Origin: Ceratothoa steindachneri
Taxonomy: Eukaryota > Arthropoda > Malacostraca > Isopoda > Cymothoidae
Assembly (NCBI GenBank): GCA_963969495.1
Contig: OZ018338.1
Coordinates: 46,259,206 to 46,323,205, forward strand
Direction of reading: 5' to 3'
Length of the DNA stretch: 64,000 bases
Part shown: piece after piece, positions 44,590 to 56,160 of the stretch
How the letters are laid out: every line of letters begins with the position of its first letter
How positions within the stretch are numbered: position 1 is the stretch's first letter
Program-made: the position numbers and the translations under genes
The notes under the pieces: generated by a model
Database searches by the model: none
Told to the model about the DNA's origin: nothing
Seen by the model: only the letters and a program-made list of their open reading frames with translations

Positions 44590-45870
44590 TAGGACTCCCT
44601 ACACTCTTCCGTTTCCCGCTTTCTTTCTCTGTGGCGGGGTCACTCCAGTCTTTGTGACCTCAGAAAAGGTCGTTTCTGGAGTAACACGAGTGTACTGGCG
44701 TATGTTCTTTTTTACTCGGGGCCTGACACTTCTTTGGGTCCGGTCCACAACCTCCGGGATCATGTTTGCAAGTAAAGCTTTCCCTTTAAAGGAAAAATGC
44801 ACTTCGTCCTTTTTGTACAGGTCATTTCTCCCGTAAAAGGTGCGGTGGGGGTCTACAAAAAAGACTCCTTTCGCCACAAATAGATCTCCCAGTCGTTGGT
44901 TTATGGAGACGTTCCTCGCGTGAGCATTGCGGGATGGACCTTGTCTTGGGAGTATCCCGACCACGACACATCTGACGTTTTCATTCCACAGTCGTCAACT
45001 GCTCCCATAACCGTGGTCAGAATCTTCTTGCTGGTGCCGACTTTACCTCCTCGTAGGTAGAGATCGTTGCCGCTTGCCATTAAGGCAACTACTAAGCTCT
45101 CAGAGATCTGAGATTTCTCAGCCTCTACCCTTATTTCTCCCTTCCCCCTTCCTGGAAGGCAGCTTACCTTTACATTAGTGCGAAGGCAGGCCGCTAGCAA
45201 GGGTTGTAGATCCCGCGCTTGGGAGTCACCGATCGCGATGATCCTCGCGCATTTGGGTTCAGAGGACAGAGTCTTCATTTTCAGTAGAGGCTCTTTCGAA
45301 TCGTCTTCCTTCTCTAGTTTTTTGTTTTTTTCTTCTTCTTTTTCTTCTTCGTTTTTTTTTCCGTTTTTACTTTCTCTTCTGTTTTATCTACTGTTTCTGC
45401 TGTATTTCCTTTCTTACTCTTTCTTTTCTTCTTTTTGACGCCCTGAGTGACCTCAGCAGCAGCTGTCTCTGGGACGTTGGATGGGTGGCTTGTCTCTGTT
45501 GACGCGGTACTTGAGGGCTCAACAGAGGAGCCGCCCGCATCGTTGGGAGTTTCCTGTTGCTCTATCTTGGTGGCTGTCATCTTCGCAATGCTGGCTTCGA
45601 GACGACGCATTTGACTCGCATACTCAGATTCGAAGATCTTTACTTTTTCTTAGGGCGTCTTGATTTTTCATCAGAAGATATAAACATTTATTTAAGCTCC
45701 TGCAATTCTGCCCTTAGGACGCATTCCGTACAGGTACGTCGAGAGTGGCATTTTGAGAAACACCCCTACGGGAAATCTACGCACCACTCGTCTTTTTGGC
45801 ATGTGGAGCACGTATATTTTAGAGCACCAGGTCCTTTCTTTCCAGTCATGCTGAACACTTTATATCTTAA
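44590..45870 (-). pseudogene. CR1-type LINE ORF1: PHD-like finger, Lys-rich linker, SGNH esterase
   Basis: Minus strand. The zinc-finger region at about 45,850-45,720 reads KYTCSTCQKDEWCVDFP, a stop, then GCFSKCHSRRTCTECVLRAE, a PHD-type Cys/His pattern. Next comes MRRLEASIAKMTATKIEQQE at 45,610, a Ser/Thr-rich stretch and a lysine-rich tract to about 45,314. The esterase domain is at 45,278-44,901 with block I IIAIGDSQARDLQPLL (Ser at residue 19) and block III MASGNDLYL (Asn at residue 71). In the overlapping next frame at 44,964-44,599 is block V KKDEVHFSFKGKALL. PHD plus esterase in ORF1 is known for CR1-like elements. The overlap of the last two frames indicates a frameshift near 44,930. 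Confidence 0.8.
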
Positions 45871-46556
45871 AATAATTTGTGACCGAGTCGTCAAACCTCG
45901 GTGTACAGTGGCTCCCAACCAAGCAGCACTGACGGTTCCCAAAGGGGTCATCGATTTTTCACCAGGTGAACAACGAAGTACGTCCCGTACTAGTTCCCTT
46001 CAAGAAGGTCAGGATCTCGGAGTAGCGTTCAATGAATATTCCGCCTAACTAAGAGACTCGACCCAAGGCTTTTAATTGGCCTGACAACCAACCTGGTAAC
46101 AAAGGGCCGTCACCTCGGACCGATGCAACCAGAGGCACACGTCAGCGGTCACTAGGAGTGGTCAATAATTACACGCCAGGGAAGGGGTTAACGGGGCACT
46201 ACCCTCATCCCATTCATCGTGTCCCAACGCCTAGGACACCTCTAGTCCTAGTCTCTCGAAAAAAGTGAGCGTCGATTAGCGTTGTTTATAGAGGTTCCAA
46301 AGCCTCTCTTCTGGCGCATGAGGTAGCTGCCAGGTCCTTATAAGTAGATAGAGGGAAAAAAAGGGTAAGAGTGACATGATAGAAGTAGGGTTTTTTTCAG
46401 TTGTTTTTTCCTTTTGTATAATAAGTTTAAGAGATAGGATAAAAGTGAAAAAGGAGAAGGATAGAATAGAAAAAAGGAAGGAAGGACGCACTTAGTCTAG
46501 AACCTCGTTTTCGACCAAATCGACCAGGCAAGCCCTACCAGGAGTACTTAGAAGAG
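45871..46556 (-). other. Possible 5' untranslated region of the CR1 element and flank
   Basis: Lies upstream of ORF1 in element orientation and is GC-richer than its surroundings up to about 46,320. No promoter motif or element edge can be proven. Confidence 0.3.
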
Positions 46557-46604
46557 AGGTAGAGAGAGAGAGAGAGAAAGAGAGGGAGAAAGAGAGAGAG
46601 AGAT
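46557..46604. repeat. (GA)n-rich microsatellite
   Basis: About 48 bp of imperfect AG repeats with AAAGAGAGGG interruptions. Confidence 0.9.
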
Positions 46605-46799
46605 CGTGCATCAAAGGAACCTGACGTAGAGTCGAGGGAAAAGATAACAAAATTAGAGAGCAGAATTATTGGTGATACAACCCAGGACGAATAGATAATG
46701 GTGGTATGGGTCTTGTGGCGACATAGTTTAAAAGGAGATGAATGAACGACACCTAAGGGTAAGAGTAAAATGATTGCGTGCAACCTTTTGGTATTTATA

Positions 46800-46802
<3 letters not shown>

Positions 46803-46841
<39 letters not shown>
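46803..46841. repeat. (AT)n microsatellite
   Basis: About 39 bp of alternating TA at the 3' end of the PLE that follows on the minus strand. Confidence 0.95.
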
Positions 46842-46844
<3 letters not shown>

Positions 46845-47640
46845 CAGAGAAAGAAGAGCAAGTACTGAATATAACATATATTGCCAACGTTTCGGGGGCA
46901 ATGATAATTAATGGCTTTAGGCTAAGAATGTACTAGGATGTAAAACAAAAGGAAAAATATCAAAATGCAATATAAAGGTCAAAAATCTGCATATTAAGAT
47001 AAAAAATAAATAAATTCAAACGAAACAACAAAAAAAATGTTAGCTAGTTGGTTGTTTAAGGGGTAATTAATTCATAGTGACTAGTTAAAAAAGAATTCAA
47101 ACGGAATTAATCAGGCAATATATAACGATGTGGAAGTAAAGTCTTTATTTAACTGAAGCTGATTATATTTAATTATAAGGGACTTAATTATAAAAAGGTC
47201 AGATTTTGATTTTGATGAAGATGATATTTTAAATTGATTATAATCCATAGGTATTTTACATGAATAGGAATGAGATCAGACAACAGAGTTTTCTTTTAGG
47301 GAGAGATCCATTCCTGTCCTGTAATTGACCCCATGGTGAGTATCAATGCAAATCTTGAGAAGACGTTCCGTACATCCAATGTACGTTCCCAAAGAACATT
47401 TAGGACAAGTATATTTATATACAAATCTGAAACGCAAAATGTCAGGAATGGTGTCCTTTACAGTGAACAAAGAACTAATTTTCAAGGGGTTTACAAAAAT
47501 TGGCGTTAAATTTAAATGCGGATTGAATGTTTTCAAAATATTCGACAATTCCTTCCTAAAAGTATTAGTTTGGTATCCCATAAAGGGAAAGGAAATGTAT
47601 AATTTTCAACTAGCTAACATATTTTTTCTTGTTGTGGCTT
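46842..47640 (-). pseudogene. Penelope-like element 3' part: GIY-YIG endonuclease and tail
   Basis: The minus-strand frame at 47,581-47,276 reads NILKTFNPHLNLTPIFVNPL, ISSLFTVKDTIPDI, then the endonuclease VYKYTCPKCSLGTYIGCTER and LLKICIDTHHGVNYRTG. CPKC and the His pair fit the Cys/His signature of PLE endonucleases. The residue where the invariant Arg is expected (LLKxR-type position) is Cys, encoded TGC, one C-to-T change from CGC. Further down, the tail carries CCCCGAAACGTTGGCAATAT near 46,880 and ends at (AT)n at 46,841. RT sequences are absent. Not active. Confidence 0.85.
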
Positions 47641-48057
47641 GCGGCTCAATGGGAGTTGTACTCTTGACGGAGGGGTCTCTATTACCTGAGGCACGAGTAA
47701 GGTAATTTCCATGCTAGGTGAGACACTCGAATTAGGATGAGTAATCTCAGACGTTTAAAAAATTTACCGATTGACTGAGGCCAAACTCCCGACAATCTGT
47801 CTAGCCGACGAGACCTAACTTCGAGGTTCGTGTCAAGATGAGGGCTGTATCTTCACGAAACGGCAGGCGGTACTCTCTGACGAGTAACGATTTTCCTTAG
47901 GTTAAATACCCTGCTGGCTTCCTCGCTAGAAAGCCTCCTGACATGGTATTTCTCTTGGAAGTAACCAATGGCGTCAGTCTCTTTAGGCTCAGATGAGATA
48001 AAACGATCAATGAAGCTTCTTTTTGGGTCGACCCTGGCCTCCAGGCCGGGGAGGGTA
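47641..48057 (-). other. Unassigned 72-codon ORF abutting the satellite (47,853-48,071, minus)
   Basis: The frame reads MDQTFTLPGLEARVDPKRSF, then IDRFISSEPKETDAIGYFQE and KYHVRRLSSEEASRVFNLRK. Composition looks coding (few rare low-complexity runs, mixed residues). The apparent start codon falls inside the satellite-like word GGTTTGATCCATTTCC at 48,059-48,074, so the real N-terminus may have been cut off by the array. I do not recognise the family. It may be another retroelement fragment. Confidence 0.3.
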
Positions 48058-51000
48058 AAGGTTTGATCCATTTCCTAAAAAGGATTGAATATCGGGATTT
48101 TTTGTGGATAATGCAAATATCTTACACTTAACAAATTAAGGTCTCTGATTATAAGTAATATTAGGCGAAAACATGCAAAAACGGCCAGTTTTGAGATTCG
48201 ATCGATTTCTTAAAAAAAGATTAAAAAAGTTAGTTTTGGGAAAATAAACCGTTCTTCAAACTTAGCAAGTTATTGCTCTCGAATCTGAGTAATATCAACC
48301 AAAAACTGGAAAAACGGCCGTTTTTAGGGTTTGATCCATTTCCTAAAAAAGATGGAAAAACCTGAGTTTTTTAGATAATGCAAATATCTTTAAACTTTTT
48401 AAATTAGGGTCTCCAATTATAAGTAATATAAAGCAAAAACATGAAAAAAATGCCAGTTTTAAGATTCGATCGAGTTCTTGAAAAAAGCTTGAAAAACGTC
48501 TGTTTTGGAAAAATAACCTGTTTTTCAAACTTGTCAAAATATTGCTCTCGAATCTAAGTAATATTAAACAAAACCTGGAAAAACGCCCGTTTTTAAGGTT
48601 TGATCCATTTCCTAAAAAAAGATTGAAAAACGGGAGTTTTTTAGATAATGCAAATATCTTCAAACTTATCAAATTAAGGTCTCTGATTATAAGTAATATT
48701 AGGCAAAAACATGCAAAAACGGACAGTTTTAAGATTCGATCGATTTCTTAAAAAAAGCTTGAAAACGTTAGTTTTGGGAAAATAAACCGTTCTTCAAACT
48801 CAGCAAGTTATTGCTCTCGAATCTAACTAATATTAACCAAAACCTAGAAAAACGGATGTTTTTAAGGTTTGATCCATTTCCAAAAAAAGATTGAAAAACG
48901 GGAGTTTTTTGGATGATGCAAATATCTTTAAATTTATCAAATTAATGTCTCCGATTGTATGTAATATTAAGCAAAAACATGCAAAAACGGCTAGTTTTGA
49001 GATTCAATCGATTTCTTAAAAAAAGGTTGAAAAATGTCAGTTTTGAGAAAATAAACCGTTTTTCAAACTTAGCAAGATATTGCTCTCGAAAGTAAGTAAT
49101 ATTAACCAAAACCTGGAAAAACGGCCGTTTTTAAGGTTTGGAAAATAAACCGTTTGTCAAACTTAGCAATTTATTGCTTTCGAATCTAAGTAATATTTAT
49201 CAAAACCTGGGAAAACGGCCGTTTTTAAGGTATGATCCATTTCCTAAAAAAGATTAAAAAACGGGAGTTTTTTTGGATAATGCGAATATCTTACACTTAT
49301 CTAATTAAGGTCTCTGATTATAAGTAATATTAGGGAAAAACATGCAAAAACGGCCAGTTTTAAGATTCCATCGATTTCTTAAAAAAAGCTTGAAAACGTT
49401 AGTTTTGGGAAAATTTACCGTTATTCAAAATTAGCAAGTTATTGCTCTCGAATCTAAGTAATATCAACCAAAAACTGGTCAAACGGCCATTTTTAAGGTT
49501 TGATCCATTTCCTAAAAAAGATGGAAAAACCTGAGTTTTTTAAATAATGCAAATATCTTTAAACTTATCAAATTAAGGTCTCCAATTATAAGTAATATAA
49601 AGCAAAAACATAAAAAAACTGCCAGTTATAAGATTCGATCGAGTTCTTGAAAAAAGCTTGAAAAACGTCGGGTGGGGAAAAATAAACCGTTTTTCAAACT
49701 TATCAAAATATTGCTCTCGAATCTAAGTAATATTAAACAAAACCTGGGAAAACGGCCGTTTTTAAGGTTTGATCCATTTCCTAAAAAAAGATTGAAAAAC
49801 GGGAGTTTTTTAGATAATGCAAATATCTTCAAACTTATCAGATTAAGGTCTCTGATTATAAGTAATATTAGGCAAAAACATGCAAAAACGGCCAGTTTTG
49901 AGATTCAATCGATATCTTAAACAAAGCTTGAAAAACGTCTGTTTTGGGAAAATCAACCGGTTTTCAAACTTAGCAAGGTATTGCTCTCGAATCTAACTAA
50001 TATTAACCAAAACCTAGAAAAACGGCCGTTTCTTAAGGTTTGATCCATTTCCTAAAAAAGATTGAAAAACGGGAGTTTTTTAGATAATGCAAATATCTTC
50101 AAACTTATCAAATTAAGTTCTCCGATTATAAGTAATAAAAGCTAAAACATGGAAAAATGGCCAGTTTTGAGAATTCGATCGATTTCTTAAAAAAAGTTGA
50201 AAAACATCAGTTTTGGAAAAATAAACCGGTTTTCAAACTTAGCAAGGTATTGCTCTCGAATCTAGCTAATATTAACCAAAACCTGGAAAAAGGCCGTTTT
50301 TAAGGTGTGATCCATTTTCTAAAAAAGATTGAAAAACGGGAGTTTTTTTGGATAATGCAAATATCTTACACTTATCAAATTAAGGTCTCCGATAATAAGT
50401 AATATTAAGCAAAAACATGGAAAAACGGCCGGTTTTGAGATTCGACCAATTTCTTTAAAAAAGGATAAAAAACGTAAGTTTTGGGAAAATAAACTGTTTT
50501 TTAAACTTAGCAAGTTATTGCTCTCGAATCTAAGTAATATTAACCAAAACCTCGAAAAACGGGCGTTTTTAAGGTTTGATCCATTTCCTAAAAAACATTA
50601 AAAAACAGGAGTTTTTTGGATAATGCAAATATCTTTAAACTTATCAAACTAAGCTCACTGATTATAAGTTATATTAGGCAAAAACATGCAAAAACGGCCA
50701 GTTTTAAGATTCGATCGATTTCTTAAAAAAAGCTTGAAAACGTCAGTTTTGGGAAAATAAACCAAAAATTCAACATTAGAAGGTTATTGCTCTCCAATCT
50801 AAGTAATTTCAACCAAAAACTGGAAAAACAGCCGTTTTTAAGGTTTGATCCATTTCCAAAAAAAGATTGAAAAACGGAAGTTTTTTGGATAATGCAAATA
50901 TCTTCAAAATTATTCAAATTAAGGTCTCCGATTATAAGTAATATAAGGCAAAAACATGCAAAAACGGCCAGTTTTAAGATTCGTTCGATTTCTTAAAAAA

Positions 51001-51440
51001 AGCTTGAAAAACGTCTGTTTCGGAAAATAAACCGTTATTCAAACTTAGCAACTTATTGCTCTCGAATCTAAGTAATATTAACCAAAACCAGTAAAAACGG
51101 CCGTTTAGAGGGTATGATCTTTTTCCTAAAAAAGAATGAAAACCAGGAGTTTTTTGGATAATGCAAATTTCTTAAAAATTATCAAGTTAATGTCTCCGAT
51201 TGTAAGTAATATAGAGCAAAAACATGCAAAAACGGCTAGTTTTGAGAAAAATAAACTGTTTTTTAAACTTAGCAAGATATTGCTCTCGAATCTAAGTAAT
51301 ATTTACCAAAACCTTGAAAAACGGCCGTTTTTAAGGTTTGATCCATTTCCTAAAAAAAATTGAAAAAAAGGAGTTTTTTAGATAATGCAAATATCTTCAA
51401 AATTATTTAAATTAAGGTCTCCGATTATAAGTAATATTAA
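48058..51440 (+). repeat. Satellite array, edge region with scrambled higher-order repeat pieces
   Basis: Continuous half-monomers of about 134.5 bp (landmark GATCC/GATCG positions at 48,065, 48,200, 48,333, 48,468 and 48,602). Block 48,340-49,120 matches 51,615-52,390 at an offset of about 3,275; block 49,280-50,020 matches 52,920-53,400 at an offset of about 3,640. Other monomers here are not in register with the 4,765-bp unit. The array begins abruptly at AAAGGTTTGATCC (48,058). Confidence 0.93.
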
Positions 51441-54400
51441 GCAAAAACATGCAAAAACGGACAGTTTTAAGATTCGACCAATTTCTTGAAAAAAGCTTGA
51501 AAAACGTCAGTTTTGGGTAAATAAACCGTTCTTTAAACTCAGCAAGTTATTGCTCTCGAATCTAACTAATATTAACCAAAACCTAGAAAAACGGATGTTT
51601 TTAAGGTTTGATCCATTTCCTAAAAAAGATGGAAAAACCTGAGTTTTTTAGATAATGCAAATATCTTTAAACTTTTTAAATTAAGGTCTCCAATTATAAG
51701 TAATATAAAGCAAAAACATGAAAAAACTGCCAGTTTTAAGATTCGATCGAGTTCTTGAAAAAAGCTTGAAAAACGTCTGTTTGGAAAAATAACCTGTTTT
51801 TCAAACTTGTCAAAATATTGCTCTGGAATCTAACTAATATTAAACAAAACCTGGAAAAACGCCCGTTTTTAAGGTTTGATCAATTTCCTAAAAAAAGATT
51901 GAAAAACGGGAGTCTTTTAGATAATGCAAATATCTTCAAACTTATCAAATTAAGGTCTCTGATTATAAGTAATATTAGGCAAAAACATGCAAAAACAGCC
52001 AGTTTTAAGATTCGATCGATTTCTTAAAAAAAGCTTGAAAACGTTAGTTTTGGGAAAATAAACCGTTCTTCAAACTCAGCAAGTTATTGCTCTCGAATCT
52101 AACTAATATTAACCAAAACCTAGAAAAACGGATGTTTTTAAGGTTTGATCCATTTCCAAAAAAAGATTGAAAAACGGGAGTTTTTTGGATAATGCAAATA
52201 TCTTTAAATTTATCAAATTAATGTCTCCGATTGTATGTAATATTAGCAAAAACATGCAAAAACGGCTAATTTTGAGATTCGATCGATTTCTTAAAAAAAA
52301 CTTGAAAAACGTCAGTTTTGGGAAAATAAACCGTTTTTTAAACTTCGCAAGATATTGCTCTCGAATCTAAGTAATATTAACCAAAACCTGGAAAAACGGA
52401 TGTTTTTAAGGTTTGGAAAATAAACCGTTTGTCAAACTTAGCAAGTTATTGCTCTCGAATCTACGTAATATTTACCAAAACCTTGAAAAACGGCCGTTTT
52501 TAAGGTTTGATCCATTTCCTAAAAAAATATTGAAAAACGGGAGTTTTGGGGATAATGCAAATTTCTTCAACTTATCAAATTAAGGTCTCTGAGTATAAGT
52601 AATATTAAGCAAAAACATGCAAAAACGGCTAGTTTTGAGATTCAATCGATTTCTTAAAAAAAGGTTGAAAAATGTCAGTTTTGTGAAAAAAAACCGTTTT
52701 TTAAACTTAGCAAGATATTGCTCTCGAAAGTAAGTAATATTAACCAAAACCTGGAAAAACGGCCGTTTTTAAGGTTTGGAAAATAAACCGTTTTTCAAAC
52801 TTAGCAATTTATTGCTTTCGAATCTAAGTAATATTTACCAAAACCTGGGAAAACGGCTGTTTTTAAGGTTTGATCCATTTCCTACAAAAGATTGAAAAAC
52901 GGGAGTTTTTTTGGATAATGCGAATATCTTACACTTATCAAATTAAGGTCTCTGATTATAAGTTATATTAGGCAAAAACATGCAAAAACGGCCAGTTTTA
53001 AGATTCCATCGATTTCATAAAAAAAGCTTGAAAACGTTAGTTTTGAGGAAAATTAACCGTTATTGAAAATTAGCAAGTTATTGCTCTCGAATCTAAGTAT
53101 TATCAACCAAAAACCGGTCAAACGGCCGTTTTTAAGGTTTGATCCATTTCCTAAAAAAGATGGAAAAACCTGAGTTTTTTAAATAATGCAAATATCTTGA
53201 AACTTATCAAATTAAGGTCTCCAATTATAAGTAATATAAAGCAAAAACATAAAAAAACTGCCAGTTATAAGATTCGATCGAGTTCTTGAAAAAAGCTTGA
53301 AAAACGTCGGGTGGGGAAAAATAAACCGTTTTTCAAACTTATCAAAATATTGCTCTCGAATCTAAGTAATATTAAACAAAACCTGGGAAAACGGCCAGTT
53401 TTGAGAATTCGATCGATAATATTAACCAAAACCTGGAAAAACGCCCGTTTTTAAGGTATGATCTATTTCCTAAAAAAGATTGAAAAACGGGAGTTTTTTT
53501 GATAATGCAAATATCTTTAAATTTTTCAAATTAAGTTCTCCGATTATAAGTAATAAAAGCTAAAACATGGAAAAATGGCCAGATTTGAGATTTGATGGAC
53601 TTCCTAAAAAATGCTTGAAAAACGTCAGTTTAAGGGAAAATAAACCGTTATTCAGAATTAGAAAGGTTTTGCTCTCGAATCTAAGTAATATCAACCAAAA
53701 ACTGGAAAAACTACCGTTTTTAAGGTTTGATCCATTTCCTAAAAAAGATGGAAAAACGGGAGTTTTTTAGATAATGCAAATATCTTTAAACCTATCAAAT
53801 TAAGGTCTCCCATTATGAGTAATATAAAGAAAAAACATGGAAAAACTGCAAGTTTTGAGATTCGATCGATTTCTTAAAAAAAAAGTTGAAAAACATCAGT
53901 TTTGGAAAAATAAACCGGTTTTCTAACTTAGCAAGGTATTGCTCTCGAATCTAACTAATATTAACCAAAACCTGGAAAAACGGCCGTTTTTAAGGTTTGA
54001 TCCATTTCCAAAAAAAGATTAAAAAACGGAAATTTTTTAGATAATGCAAATATCTTCAAACTTATCAAATTAAGGTCTCCGATTATAAGTAATATTAAGC
54101 AAAAAAAAGGCAAAAACGGCCAGTTTTTGAGAATTCAATCGATTTCGTAAAAAAAGCTTGAAAAACATCAATTTTGGGAAAATAAACCGTTATTCAAACT
54201 TAGCAAGTTATTGCTCTCGAATCTAAGTAATATTAACCAAAACCTGAAAAAACGCCCGTTTTTAAGGTATGATATATTTCCTAAAAAAGATTGAAAAACG
54301 GGATTTTTTTGTTTAATGCAAATATCTTTAAATTTATCAAATTAAGTTCTCCGACTATAAGTAATAAAAGCTAAAACATGGAAAAATGGCCAGATTTGAG

Positions 54401-56160
54401 ATTTGATGGATTTCTTGAAAAACGCTTGAAAAACGTCAGTTTTGGGAAAATAAACCGTTATTCAAACTTAGCAAGTTATTGCTTTCGAATCTAAGTAATA
54501 TTAACCAAAACCTGGAAAACGGCCGTTTTTAGGGTTTGATCCATTTCCAAATAAAAGATTTAAAAACGGGGGTTTTTAGATAATGCAAATATCTTCAAAC
54601 TTATCAAATTAAGGTCTCCGATTATAAGTAATATTAAGCAAAAACATGAAAAAACGGCTAGTTTTGAAAATTCGATCGATAATATTAACCAAAACCTGGA
54701 AAAACGCCCGTTTATAAGGTATGATCTATTTCCTAAAAAAGATTGAAAAACGGGAGTTTTTGGGATAATGCAAATATTTTTAAATTTATTAAATTAAGTT
54801 CTCCGATTATAAGTAATAAAAGCTAAAACATGGAAAAATGGCCAGATTTGAGATTTGATGGATTTCTTGAAAAATGCTTGAAAAACGTCAGTTTAGGGAA
54901 AATAAACCGTTATTCAAACTTAGCAAGTTATTGCTTTCGAATCTAAGTAATATTAACCAAAACCTGGAAAACGGCCGTTTTTAAGGTTTGATCCATTTCC
55001 TAAAAAAGATTGAAAAACGTGAGTTTTTTTGGATGATGCAAATATCTTACACTTATCAAATTATAGTCTCCGATAATAAGTAATATTAAGCAAAAACATG
55101 GAAAAACGGCCGGTTTTAAGATTCGACCAATTTCTTAAAAAAAGCTAGAAAAACGTCAGTTTTGGAAAAAAACCCGTTTTTTAAACTTAGCAAGATATTG
55201 CTCTGAATCTAAGTAATATTAACCAAAACCTGGAAAAACGGCCGTTTTTAAGGTATGATCCATTTCCAAAAAAAGATTGAAAAACGGGGGTTTTTAGATA
55301 ATGCAAATATCTTACACTTATCAAATTAAGGTCTCCGATAATAAGTAATATTAGGCAAAAACATGCAAAAACGCCCAGTTTTAAGATTCGGCCGATTTCT
55401 TAAAAAAAGCTTGAAAACGTTAGTTTTGGGAAAATTAACCGTTATTTAAAATTAGCAAGTTATTGCTCTCGAATCTAATTAATATCAACCAAAAACTGGA
55501 AAAACGGCCGTTTTTAAGGTTTGATCCATTTTCTAAAAAAGATGGAAAAACGGGAGTTTTTTAGATAATGCAAATATCTTTAAACCTATCAAATCAAGGT
55601 CTCCGATTATAAGTAATATAAAGCAAAAACATGGAGAAACTGCAAGTTTTAAGATTCGATCGAGTTCTTGAAAAAAGCTTGAAAAACGTCGGGTGGGGAA
55701 AAATAAACCCTTATTTAAACTTATCAAAATAATGCTCTCGAATCTAAGTAATATTAAACAAAACCTGGGAAAGCGGCCGTTTTTAAGGTTTGATCCATTT
55801 CCTAAAAAAAGATTGAAAAACGGGAGTTTTTTGGATGATGCAAATATCTTCAACTTATCAAATTAAGGTCACCGAGTATAAGTAATATTAGGCAAAAACA
55901 TGCAAAAACGGCCAGTTTTGAGATTTAATCGATATCTTAAAAAAAGCTTGAAAAACGTCTGTTTTGGGAAAATAAACCGGATTTCAAACTTAGCAAGGTA
56001 TTGCTCTCGAATCTAACTAATATTAACCAAAACCTGAAAAAACGGCCGTTTTTAAGGTTTGATCCATTTCCTAAAAAAGATTGAAAAACGGGAGTTTTTT
56101 AGAGAATGCAAATATCTTCAAACTTATCAAATTAAGGTCTCCGATTATAAGTAATATTAA
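51441..56160 (+). repeat. Higher-order repeat copy A (4,720 bp)
   Basis: Starts at the GCAAAAACATGCAAAAACGG landmark preceding GATTCGACCAATTTCTTG. Compared with the next copy it carries about 363 extra bp (within about 52,100-53,280) and lacks about 408 bp (at the join near 53,387-53,410), both close to whole numbers of half-monomers. It holds diagnostic variants such as CGTCGGGTGGGG at 53,308 and 55,686. Confidence 0.9.

Noticed and set aside
45314..45610. Lysine-rich ORF as a separate histone-like or nucleolar protein
   Set aside because: Its position and frame fit the basic linker of CR1 ORF1 between the PHD-like finger and the esterase domain.
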